Assembly: GCA_024336345.1 (NCBI GenBank)
Contig: JANFOG010000012.1
Coordinates: 124,001 to 188,000, forward strand
Source: Mariannaea sp. PMI_226
Taxonomy: Eukaryota; Ascomycota; Sordariomycetes; Hypocreales; Nectriaceae
Length of the DNA stretch: 64,000 nt
Direction: 5' to 3'
Both the position numbers and the translations under genes were made by a program. The notes under the pieces are model-generated. The model searched no databases, had not been told where the DNA came from, and was given only the letters and a program-made list of their open reading frames with translations. Positions 36,266 through 47,699 of this stretch are shown here, piece after piece (the stretch's first letter is position 1; each line of letters opens with the position of its first letter).

Positions 36266-37213
36266 TACTTCATTACCATGTACAGTAATTAACTGCAGCA
36301 GGGTATTATTTGTATTGGTGCTTACGATTCTTCCCATTATGCCTCATACACACCCACTTTAGCTCCATTTGGCGTAGTCACGCGCTCTCAACATCCTTGA
36401 GTTAAAGCAACTCTGTTTCCACTCCACGCACTATACGAAGTCTATCCTTTAGGCACGCCGCATGTACTGGATGGATCGTACTTGGAAAATCAGACGAGAC
36501 TGCAGTAATTGAAGGACATCATTTTACCTCTTTTGTCGTTTTTTTCTCATTTCTTGGCATCCTTTACTTCTTGGCATATATTTTTTTCAAAATCTTCATG
36601 GCATGGTGAACACTCTAATGTTTCTTTCAAAGATGACGTATATAACATATAACCTAGGTATACTCCCTCTCTCCTTCTCTCCTGGTCTCTTACTCGCTCT
36701 ATGTATATATAAGAGACATATATATATATATATATATGCTTGCACTCGCTTGTGTTGCATGTCCCCAGTCTCCAGCTATCCTATCCATCCACCATTATAA
36801 CCTCAGTAACTCTTCGATCACTCATTAATTACATCCTCGCTCACGGCTTCTGTCGCACCTATCGCTCCAGTGCCTTGACTAGGAGGCTGCAACTCCCTTC
36901 CCCCCCGTAGGTATAGGTAGTCTTTTTCTCCCCATCAACCCGTAGTTCCTTACTCCCCTTCCTGTCGATATCGAGTTCCGTAGAAACGCCACGCAATGTC
37001 AAGCAATTCCCCAATAAGATGAAAATGAAATATGTCCGCATGCAAGTGCAAATAACTCCCCTGTCGCCAGCTTCGATAGACAAGAGATGCAGGGCAATCG
37101 TGAAGCGGAGAATCGAAAAAAAGAAACGGGGGGCTGAGAAACAAATATGCAACCCATCTCATGAAAGGCATAATGATTGGTACTTTGGTCGAGTGCTCGT
37201 CGAGGTCCAGCTT

Positions 37214-38288
37214 TTAGTACTTGGTGAATCGTGTTGCTCCAGGTGAGTAGGGTGCATCGTAACCGCTTGACTGGCCGTATGGATCCTCAGAGTAGACCGT
37301 TGCTCTTCGATCCTCCTCAGGAAGTAGTTCCTTGACCTCCCAATTGTTCATTCTTGTGCCGACAGAGAATTCAAGATCCTCCTTGGTGATGGAATCCCAG
37401 TACTAGTGGTATGTTAGTGATTTTGCCCAGATTTACATATTGATGCATCAAACAGAACGGGGAGGGGGGAAGTACCTTGTAAACCATCATCACACCAAGC
37501 AGGTTGCACATGGTCGCTAAGAAAAGGCCATCAAAGTAGTGGCTAATAGCAATGCAGATCTTGCTGCTGAACGCGTACATGAGCACTTGGCCCGCAACGA
37601 AAAAGAAAATACCAAAGGCAATGTCTCCCAGAGGCCAACGGTCCTGAAGAGTTCTAGTCACAAGGAGGATCTGCATGGCAACGTAGACAAACAGCTGAAT
37701 GGCGTTGAGCAGGTACAACACGACGAAAAGGCCGACAGTGTTAGTGGGACCAAGACCGGCCCAGCTCTTGAAAGTGGCGAGGGAAACGAGGAAGCTGATG
37801 GCGAAGGCGACAAGGGAGCAAATGCGCATCATCCAGACGGACACGGGCGTACCGTCCTCGTACAACTGAAATCCGACGAAACCATTGATGAGCAAGCAGG
37901 TGATTGTCGCGCTGCTGAAACCATTCTGGATACTGACAAAGTACGGGTACGGATTGCTGCCGGGGGGGACGACACCGGCGTCGACAATGAGTGATATGCA
38001 GGTGAGGAGCATGTAGAGATAGAAGAAGCTGAGAATTTCCTTTCGGCCGACGGCAGTGAACTTGGAGCGGATGTGAAGGATCATGATGACGGTCATCAAC
38101 AGAGCGACGATGTGCATGGCGCAGGCAGCGCCCTCGAAAATGATGGTATTTGCAACCTCAATGTTACGGGCGTAACAATTGGGTTCGATGCCAGCACGGC
38201 CATTGGTGCTTAGGACAGGGCCGACGGAGGCGCATAATGGTAGAGGAGCGATTTCGCAAATATTGGTGAAGTCGCCGAATCCTGACAT
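37214..38288 (-). CDS. CHS7: Chitin synthase export chaperone CHS7
   Basis: Exons 38288-37476 and 37402-37214, giving 333 aa. CHS7 is an ER membrane chaperone needed for export of class IV chitin synthase (Chs3). The start at 38288 ([19 protein letters not shown]) is the family's usual N-terminus; the in-frame ATG at 38321 would add 11 non-conserved residues. About seven hydrophobic segments follow, beginning [18 protein letters not shown] and ending [17 protein letters not shown] 73-nt intron (GTACTT to CACTAG) joins this to [20 protein letters not shown], a soluble cytosolic tail ending FTKY. The unspliced frame would give a wrong C-terminus. The gene lies alone between two gene-poor regions. 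Confidence 0.95.
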
Positions 38289-40693
38289 GATGGGCGATAG
38301 GAAGAGGCCGTCGAGGGCCAAATGAAGGTTTCTGAAGAGGGTTTCGGTATGTCGTAGAAGTGAGCTCGTCTCTCGGTGAAGTTATCGGTCGTTATCGATG
38401 TCCAAGAACGAAACGAAGGTGAGGCGGAGCGAAGCGAGTGACTCTCGACCGGCAACAACGTGTCTGCCCAAAGGACCCAACAGAACACACACGCCCTCTA
38501 AGGAATTCTATTGATCAATATGATCACCCTTCCAAAAGAAAAAAAAAAGTTGATCGAGGGAATACAGGAGACGAGTGGAGTCCCTGTTTAGGAGGGGAGG
38601 GGAGCCGTCGGAAGGGCGGTATTTGCACAGCTGATGGTTCGTTCTGTCGGATCGTTGAGGCGTTGCGCGAACCCCTTTCTCGAGCGGGAGACAAACGGCG
38701 GCTAACAGGGAGAGAGGACAAAAACCCAGGCGTGAGTGGCCACCGAGGAGGGCGTGAGATAAGGTCCGGGGGAGAAAAATATACTGGATATAAAAAAACG
38801 AATAGTGAGTTTCAGAACAAACGAGTGTAGGAGGCTCTGGAGCCGTGGGTTAGTTTATTTTGGATCCCCTCTTCGCTCTCGAGGCTGTGAAGGAGAGGAG
38901 AGAAGAAACAGGATCCAGGATCCCGCCTGGTTGCTGTGCTGTCGCTGGCGGTGGCAGTGGGCAGTGGGCAAGTCAGTGTGCAGCGTATAACCTGTGATTG
39001 GCTGGGCCACCTCAGCTTTGTGGGGCGGCGGGAGATGGTGGATGGGTTGCCAGGGAGAAGAAAAAGGAATAGCGTTTCATTGGGTGGCATTTATTACGAG
39101 GCTTTCCAGTACAATCACCCAATCATATTAATCCAGCAAAGTTCCGTAATTATTTATGTTTTGTACCACAACTAAGTACTGTAATTAATAGCACATCTTT
39201 CCGCATAGAATCAGCAAAGGTAAGTTGGTTAGTCTGTATTCGTCTTCATCCGTGTGTGTGCGAGTGTGTGCGAGTGTGTCGCGAGCGTGTGCGTGTGTGT
39301 GCGTGTATGCGAGTGGATTCGCTTATTTCTTGTTATTATGCACGTTGTCCCATCCAGCAACACCAACCCAACACCCAACCAACCTATTTACTCTATATCA
39401 TGGCTTTGAGTTAGTTCTCTCGTGAACAAAGAAAGTGAAAGTGGTGAAGCCAAAATACCCAATGGAGCTAAATGACCGTTGAAGAATACGAAGTAATTAG
39501 GGGGGCAAACAAGCCAAGCTCCGTTTGTCTGAACAACCTGGCACATTACGGAGTACCTACCTACCGCACTTACTTACTACAGTACCGTAATCAGTACCAT
39601 TTCTTTCCTTGAATCCTTTCACTGCCCTTTTTGGGTTCGTGGCTGAGTACAGATATAGGTCATCTCATTCCCAGCTCATTCACGTTTGCATGCCCCCCTT
39701 CCCCCCCCCCCCCCCCTCCCTTCAACAAGAATCTGCCAATTCATGTAAACGCGTACCTAATTGCAACACGAGGACACCAATAAAAGACCACGCACTTAGC
39801 ATCTAACTCAACACAATACAGCACAACAAACAGGTCACACGGATAGTGTGAGGGTTTGATTTTGTGCCTCAAGGCACCCTATTCCAATATCACCGGTTCC
39901 TACAGTGAGTACTAGATTATGATGTGAATTTCAAGTGAAACACACGCCAGCCGGCAGCGGGTTTAACGCGTCTCGTCACCATACCTGTCAACGTCACACC
40001 AAAATACATGGCACAGAAACAATTGCTCGAGCCACCGATGTCGCCCTAGGGCACTATCAATCAATTGACTTCTTTCGCCTCGGAGGCTTGGTTCCTCTTT
40101 ACGCATGTCATTGCTGACCTGGCGTCTATCTACAGTTTCACTACCCTGAGTGACTGCAATTTATCTGTGGATTGTTCCGTGCTACCCGTTGCCTCAGACA
40201 GCTGATAAATCCTGTGTATTGTCGCAAGATCCTTTCCTCGCCGTCGTTCCATTCTGTGCCTTGAAAGCCAGTGGAATGTGTGACGCAATGCAATTAAAAA
40301 GCAACTCCATTCCAAATGCAAACCCGTCCGGTCCCTTGATCCTTGCCTGGCTTCTTCCAAAGCCCCCTTGATGCCAAACCTGAGTTGATTCCTTGAAAAT
40401 TCTGGCCGAACCAATTCCAAACCCACCCACCCCGAACGCCTAATGCCATGCAATGCATTTTGATGCATAAAAAAGAGAAGAAAAATAAGAAAGGAGAAAG
40501 AAGAGAAAAAAAGGTAGGTGGCTGAGGTGCCGATAGCAGTCGTCATTGCATTCAGATACACCACCTATAACGAGAATAGCCTGTAAAGTGAGGAGGCTGT
40601 TTCGTATGTGAAAGACAATGTTGGTGATGGTTGCCACGCCTGCGCTTACCAGTTCCATCTTTGCCAAATGTGTCCAAGATCATGCCACCATTC
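38289..40693. other. Intergenic, with simple repeats
   Basis: Upstream of CHS7 and downstream of the cyclin gene. It contains a GT/GC-rich alternating tract at about 39253-39313 (Z-DNA-prone), an ACGGAGTACCTACCTACC string near 39549-39566 and a 16-C run at 39701-39716. No gene is supported. Confidence 0.45.
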
Positions 40694-42887
40694 CTAGTTT
40701 GGATAGCTTCCTAGACTTTGGGAGGGAACCTGTTGGTGTTGTCGATTGAAGACAAGGAACTCAGGTACAATTCCTGTTCGGAGGTCGTTTCGTCGACCCA
40801 GTGGCTGATAGTGCATCTGGTTTGGTGGGACTGGCACAGACAAGTGGTACTGGTCCAGAGATGTGGATGGAGGCGGGTACAACAGTGTATTGACATGACG
40901 AATAGGCTTGTACGGGCTTGGTCGCTGCTGCAGATACACGCTTGGTGAATGAGAAATGGGGGTATGGACCATTGGCGCAGGGACAGCCGATGCTTGGCCG
41001 AAATGCTCAACAAGAGGTGATGAGTTGAAGTGTCCAAGACTACCAGGGCTGTGATGCTTGCCAGGAGTGCCATAGTTGACAGGGGCATGAGCGGTGAAGC
41101 TGGTAGGGCCCATGGTAACACCCGTCGTCACGGGCAAGGTCGGTTGCTGAGCCATGGTGGAGGGTGTAGACTGCTGATAGACAGTAGTCATTGCACGAAC
41201 GCCGGGCTGCAACGGAGGGAGAGAGACATGGCCTTGAGGCGTCTGAACCATTGGTTGAGAAGTCTGCGCCTTCTGGTACCCATTGCTGTTGGCATATGCT
41301 TGGACAGGTTGGGTCTGGTCAGTAACAAGTGTAAGGCGAGGGACTGGGAGCCTTGAGCCTTCTGGATGTGCATTCTGCCTGGCCGTGACGACTGGAATGG
41401 GAATAATCTGAGGAGCACGGGAAGGTGCTGGTCTCTTGGCTGGATGATCAACGACATCCCCTTCAGGGCTTCGCTTTCGAGAAACGGGAAACTGGATAGC
41501 AGGCTTTGTGGCCAAGGGGGACACTGTGTTAGTCTGGTACGCATTCCAATTCTGCGAGTGGATTGAGGTTGGAGACAAATTGGCCAAGTTGGATGAGACG
41601 ATGGGCATGTTGACGGCAGGGTGCATGGTGCTCGTAGGGGATGGAATGGGAGAATGGTAAACATTGCCGGCTGGCGACGGGACGTGGACGGGCGACGTTG
41701 GGAATCGGGTGGCACGCTCGTAGTACTCGTGAAAGCATGCCAGCTTGTCCAACCACTCTTCCCACTGATCCTTGGTAGCATAGAGGTTGTATCGCATATT
41801 GCCCAAAAACTCGACCTCCATAACGTGAATCTCGTGCACAGGAAAACATGAAACCTCGGCCCATGTTTTGTTAGTGTACGTATTATCATCCAGAACTGGG
41901 TGTCGGGTTAGCTTGTCTCGTGTTCCTGGAAAGTGAAGGGATCATTTGACCACTTACACTTATTCCCTAGCATCAGAGCCACCGTCAATAAACGGTATTC
42001 ACTGCCAGCACGGCCCTTGATCTGAGGGGTCGACATTTTCAATCTGTAAATGAAAAGGAGAGCCAGTAAAATGACATTTTGCGTCACCTGGGTGGTAGAC
42101 AAGACGTTTAAAACCCATTTGCGGAACTGGTCGAAAGGCTTGGCCAGCTTTGGCAGTTGGGGGACTTGGGCGCTTGACATGGAACGAACCGACATGGCCT
42201 GGTTAAGGCCCTCAATAGACTCGAACCAGAATAAGCATGTCATCTAGATACACATTAGCTGTTGGGGTTCAAACAAGCTGTGAGCGCCAAGTGAGAACTA
42301 ACCTGCGCAGCAAAGTCGGCCAAGTTTCCGCCTGTGGGAGCAATGCACTTGGGAATTTGCAAACTGTGGTAGATCAAAGTCTCCGAACCTCTCCTGGAGA
42401 TGGGCCCTTCACTTTGCACGCTGGCGATGGAACCAGAGGCTGGGGTTGAAGGTCCCGTGGCTAATCGGGAAACTGAGCTAGCTTGTGTTACCGAAGATAG
42501 CGAGCTGTTGCTAGGTTGTGAGGCTGCGGAGGGGATCTGGAGCGTGTGCTGTTGTTGCTGGTGTTGCTGATTGGGATATCGGTGGTAATATTGGGCGCTT
42601 CCGGAATCGCCCAGTACGTGCTTTGCCCGAGCAGTTTGAGCCATGGCAGCCGGGTAGCTGTGCATCGTATGGCCATCATAGCTGGCCAATGTGGGTTGGA
42701 ACGCAGTGCTCATGTCGTCTACTGGCGGGGTTCTCAAGCCGCTCTGAGGGCAAGGAAAATTGTCAATCAGAGGGCGAAGCTTGGGCAGAGCAATTCCCGT
42801 CGGAGGTTGAAAGGCTTTTCGATGTCGAGAGCCGTGGACGGGCGAAGGAAGGAGGAGTAAAGGCGAATATGGGATGCCAACCGACAT
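40694..42887 (-). CDS. CLG1: CLG1-like cyclin (Pho85-type partner)
   Basis: Exons 42887-42303, 42243-41958 and 41895-40694, giving 690 aa. The first exon is disordered and Gln/Ser-rich. At the junction GNLADFAAQ|MTCLFWFES the cyclin fold starts and continues through FRKWVLNVLSTTQVTQNVIL, EYRLLTVALMLGNK and, after a 62-nt intron, FLDDNTYTNKTWAEVSCFPV and VMEVEFLGNMRYNLYATKDQ. This arrangement (single cyclin box ~196-330 flanked by long disordered ends) matches yeast Clg1, a cyclin-like protein that binds the Pho85 kinase. The C-terminal ~350 residues are Pro/Ser/Gln-rich without a domain. The start at 42887 is the first ATG, but the sequence just upstream is not informative and a 5' exon is possible. 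Exact substrate pathway is unknown. Confidence 0.75.
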
Positions 42888-45800
42888 GGGCGAAGATGGT
42901 GTTTTAGGAAGAGGTGCAAAAAATGGAGGAACTTTGCTTGTTGGCGGTCGAAACGAGCTATATAAAAGGTCGGATGAAGAGGTCAGAAGGAAAATAGTCA
43001 GGGGACAAGTGACAACAGGTGCGAGTTCGAAGTGGTCGGCAGGTGGTAGAGGTTGGTGGTTTGTTGCCTTGCGTATAAGTGGGTGATGTCTTTATTGTTG
43101 GTGTAAGTGTATTGGTTTCTATTATGGTTCTTATTGTGTTGGCCAACAATGGAAGCCCGCGTTTGTTCACAGAGCCCAAAAACAGAGCTGTTCCATGACG
43201 ACCAAGCAGAGAGTCTCGGAATAGAGAAGAATCGAAACGCTGTTCGTGAGGCGGTTCGGAAACGTCGATTAATTATTGCAGCGAACCGGGGGGGCTTTCT
43301 GGATGGAGGGGGCAGCGGCTCGGTGACTTAGAGGCGGTCGTAGTAGTTCGAATACGAAGAATGGTGAACAAGTCAACAGAGATTCACGGCAGCTTCGTCG
43401 TCAATTGGGGGACTTGAAGAAAGGAAAAGGAGGGACAGAGACAGATTATGAAAGAAGAGAGAGGAAAAGATTGTTGCCGCAAGTCAGTCCATGCCCATGC
43501 TTGCTTGGTGGTTGCGTGCGCAGGCGTAGTAGTCGCAGGCGTAGACGTAGGCGTAGGCGTAGCTTTGGATGGTCGTTCTGGAGACTCTCGTGCCGTTGGC
43601 GGAGTGTCGCTTCCCTTCTCAGACATTACACACACCCGACACAGCGACCAACCCATCCCTCAACACCCATTTGCGACGGGGACCTTGACAAAGCGACGGG
43701 GGGGCTACAAGCTGGATAGCGCCAGTGTACCCAGCAGCGCTAGCGGGATACCTCAAGACCCATGGAAATGCCGCAGACAAAGGGTGTGCTGCGCGTACCC
43801 GCATCAAATGAGTCGGGTATTCCGCCCATGTCGCCCAAGTTGTCCTGGGTCGCTCAAGTACTTGGGCTGCACTGTTCCAAACTGAACCCCCCTAAAACAC
43901 TCCCCTACTCCCAGTCAACCCAGCCCACCGCAGGCTCCAAAATGGCAAACCCAACTCGCCAGCTACTCCCCTCCCCTCCCCCCCCGCTGGAAACCCTTTT
44001 ACAGGGCGGAAGGTAGTCACTGGAACCCTCCACTGGAACCCTCCCCTTCCTCCCCTTCCTCCCCCCCTTCCGCTGGGGCCAGGGCCCGTCGTGGCGTTTC
44101 CCAGCTGACACCACAGAGGCAGCATCTCAGCAAGCAAGTCCAAGGAGGGAAAAAAAAAAAAAAAAGGGACTAAGCTCGGATGGGCTCACCCCCTCCCTCT
44201 TCAAAGACTGGTATTAATTCAACGCCCCCTAAGGACGACTCCACTTGCTTTCCCTTCTGTTCCAAGGCTTCATCCATTTTTCGAAGGGGGGGCTCCCCAG
44301 GCCGTCCATTCCCTCAATCCACTCTGTCGGCGTCTCCAGGGTTCCGCGGGGGCGATTTCAGCGCCTCGTGATTCGAGCCCCTTCTGCCACAGTGTCGACG
44401 AATGCTACTGCATCCAGCACTTCCGTTCTCTGTACTTTTACACCTTGAAGCCTCGCCCAGAAATCCGCAGAAGAGCTGGTATCCAGTGCCCAGAATAGTC
44501 CGTTGCGGAACCACAATCTTGCCCTTCACCCCACACATCCAACATTTACTAGTTATATCCTTTGACTATGAATGGGTGGAGGACAGATTCGGTTCTTTTG
44601 TCTGAATCAACCACTACCGGTACTTCACACTGTACGCCATCGTGTGCAGCATCGCTCCTCAGACCCCGACTTTACTCTTCACAGTATTGCTTCGCACAAA
44701 GTACGAAGTATAGTAACTACGATGTCAGTTCGAAATCAAGGGCAGGGCCCCAAGGAAGCAAACAAAAATGGATGGGTTTGTGCTGCCTATGGTAATAACC
44801 CAAGTTGTCCCCAAGGCCAATCTCTTGCTCTCTTTGAGCACATCCATACCCATGTCGCCTCACCAGAATCCTGCTGGGTCCTAAGTTGCCTCCGATTCCG
44901 TACATACGAAGTAATAAATTCACTTATCCCCATCCACCACCATCCCACATCATCACCCAAGGGTGTGTGTTAGCACTTGTGCAGGCTTGATGTGGTACCT
45001 GGCTTGATTAACTCTGGGTTGACTCTAACTTGCCTGGCAAACCTGGCTGAGCAATGCTCCATGGCCGCGACCATTTGCTCGCCATTTGCTCCACTCTTGA
45101 TTCCTCGCTTATACCTTATTCAGGAACGTGGGTTGTTGCATATGAGGCTACCCCCCAGCCCGGAACCATAGCGTCTGAACAAACCAGAGAAACCCAAACG
45201 GATTGGCCGTAATTATGTATGTGCTATGTATTATGTGTCGCCGCCGCCATCATTCTTGTCTGCACGGAGTCTCGGAATATACCAATTTTTTTCAACATCT
45301 CCCCGGGAATATGTATGTCGTGTTAGTTCGTCAGCCTGTGAATGGGCTTTGGGCTACATTATTTTTTATTTTTCATCGAAGGCCAGAGCTGAGAAATTCA
45401 TGTTGGCAACCCACAGCAAATTGTCGACTCCTTTTGGGATCATTTTTTCTTTTCCCTGTCTTGATATCACCTACGCTCTGGTTGGTTGGTGGGTTGGCTG
45501 GCTGATTAACAGGTTGGCCATGCCTCTTTCGTTTGCACTTTACGGAGCACACCAGCCGATATTGGAACCGAACGGAGCTATTCCCAGCCGGGGCACCATA
45601 CCGCTTGGGGATTCAGTCTGTGAGAGACCAGAGGCGATGACTCTCCCAACGATTGACCCTGGTCCCATCCTCCCCCCACAGTTGCAAAAGGAAAACCTGG
45701 GATGAACTCCATTGGTGACTGCGCCTAACAGGTAACTACTACAGCACGGCTGCCGCTTGAAAGAAAATACGGCGCTCTGATTCGGGTCATCATCATTGGC

Positions 45801-47699
45801 GTTCCTCGTAACCTGTAGTGGTATACGAATACCAGAGCAATCAAACGCCTCGCTCAGAAGAGCATACGTGGCTCCCGTTAACCAGGAATGTCCAACGGCT
45901 CAGATGACAGGCAAAGCACTGTAGTACTTTCGTAAAGTACAATGGCAAGTTATGCGGATGCCGATACGCATTTGTACTGCATTGGTGTGAAATCTGACAC
46001 TGGCCATCAATCGGCGGCTGACTGGCTGGCTCAGCCAGGCTTAGTATTGAAAACCCTCTCGCCCTACTTCATTCTGAGAGAATTGTGGTACTGGAAAACC
46101 CCCTCCTTCTCTCCCTCCCTGGCGAGGGAACCCAAGCACCATCTTTCTGCTGGTGCTGTTTTGTAGACTGGCGTCCCCGCTAAACCTCCATCAGCCAAAA
46201 GCCACCATCAAGCTCCTTCGTCAGCCCGGAACACCCCTGTGCAGCACTTCGTACCGAACATGCCGCCATGACGATGGTCGGGCGGTGATCCAGAAGCCAA
46301 GCCCAAAACCAGCCAGTTGCAAGCAGCCAGTCCCCGTCTGCGCCGGCGTCAGCCAGATTCGTCTCTCTAATGCTTGCAATCGACACATGGCTGTCATATG
46401 TTCCCCCTTCTTCAAAAGGTAACAGCCCAACTTTCACACTTGGCTCGCCTTCCGCCGCACGCACCCTTGCGAAACTTGGTTCTGCCGAGACCTGGCGGTG
46501 CTGTGCCATCTGGAGCCACTTGAGGCAGATCGTTCAGGCGGAAGTCCTGAGGGCAGAAACGCCAGGCCTGTTGCTGACATGGCTACTGCATTCCGGATCC
46601 CAGTCCCCCGTATATACTTAGTCGAGTGCTCAGCTAAACGTATGATGATGCACACAAAACCAGAGGCAAATTTAGACCATATCTAGAGGCGCGGGTCGAG
46701 GCAGTTCGGCATTCCGGCGTGGGGAAAGGGAAAAAAAAAAAAAAGAGCACCAAAGGCGCAGTAATGTGATACCCATTTTTGCAGGGAATACGGAGCACTC
46801 GGTTCGGATGCAAGTTTTCTCAGTGACACAGGCTGGTGTCATTTGGTCTGGTCAATCTTGCGCGTGCCGAGCAAGGTTTTCTGGCCTTTGTGGTGCACTG
46901 CATCAAACCCACAGCCTTCATGCAAATCCACACCGCACGATGCCTTGAGGTCGACACGAGACCGGGATTATGTGAATTGCGTCCATTTACAGTTCGTCAT
47001 TATTGGTCAGGATCTGGACAACGGTACAGGTTCGCGTCCAGCAGTCATTCTCCCCTGCCATGCCCTGTGCCATCCTGTCCGGTCCTGTGCCGGACTGGGT
47101 CCAACGCCGCGGCGCTCTGAAATGACTGTCTCGTTTCAACAACCGTCCCATCTCTGGAGGAGAGGGGCAAGAATAATGGAGGAAGACATCGTCAGTCAGG
47201 CTTGGCTGGCGTGGTGTCCCATGTGGTGGGCAAATCAAATACGTCAGGTAGCCCCATCGTCCTTTCATGGTGGGTAATCTATGGAGCTTGACATTCAGTA
47301 ACTATTCCGTGCCGCCTCATGTCGGAGACACGGAGACACCAGTGGTTTGGCAATTTGGTACGTTTTCTGAGAGCACGTCGACAAAGACAAAACACAATGA
47401 TAAGAGACAGGCCTCTTGGTATTTGCATGATGTGTTATAAATGGTGAATCGTTGCTGATGTGCCTCCGGATCTCAGCGTCAGCATTATCAAAAAAGATGC
47501 TGACTTGCACCATCCAACCATCTTTGCCAGTCACTCAGTGCAACTGATTAATTACTGTCAAGCTTGTGAACAGGTGTGTGAGGATTGAAACAATTTATTG
47601 ACATAACCCACTCTCAACTGGCTAGCCAACCGGAGAGTGATAAAAGGGGGGGCGATACTAGGTTGCGGATGGGGGTTTTATCTTTTGGTGTCATGTTGG
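42888..47699. other. Gene-free region, CLG1-proximal part
   Basis: No gene is supported. It holds probable CLG1 promoter sequence (a TATATA near 42960), a GTAGGC-type hexamer cluster about 43530-43566, a tandem CTGGAACCCTCCA duplication about 44020-44045, a C/T-rich block, poly-A runs at about 44150-44165 and 46729-46744, and a GGTTGGCTGG-rich stretch about 45480-45503. Frames of 60-160 codons occur, but have frame-shadow composition. Confidence 0.45.

Larger units (their letters stand above)
29404..37213. other. 7.8-kb gene-poor region with GGTACC-type motifs and homopolymers
   Basis: No gene is supported. It holds many copies of a TAGGTACCTA-like motif and related GTAGGTAGGTACC strings (for example 31363-31374, 32505-32525, 32835-32855, 32941-32965, 33847-33858, 34886-34925), plus a GTACGGAGTACGGCGTACGG cluster at about 36195-36225. 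Simple repeats include (GT)n 29901-29923, poly-T with C breaks 30626-30667, a CACTCA repeat about 33564-33602, GGGA repeats about 36243-36265, and (TA)n about 36719-36737. One 63-codon plus-strand ORF at 33984-34175 has a coding-like composition but no relatives I recognise. Confidence 0.5.

Noticed and set aside
45226..45705. 159-codon plus-strand frame
   Set aside because: No domain, overlapping open frames in other phases, skewed composition; nothing to separate it from a chance frame.
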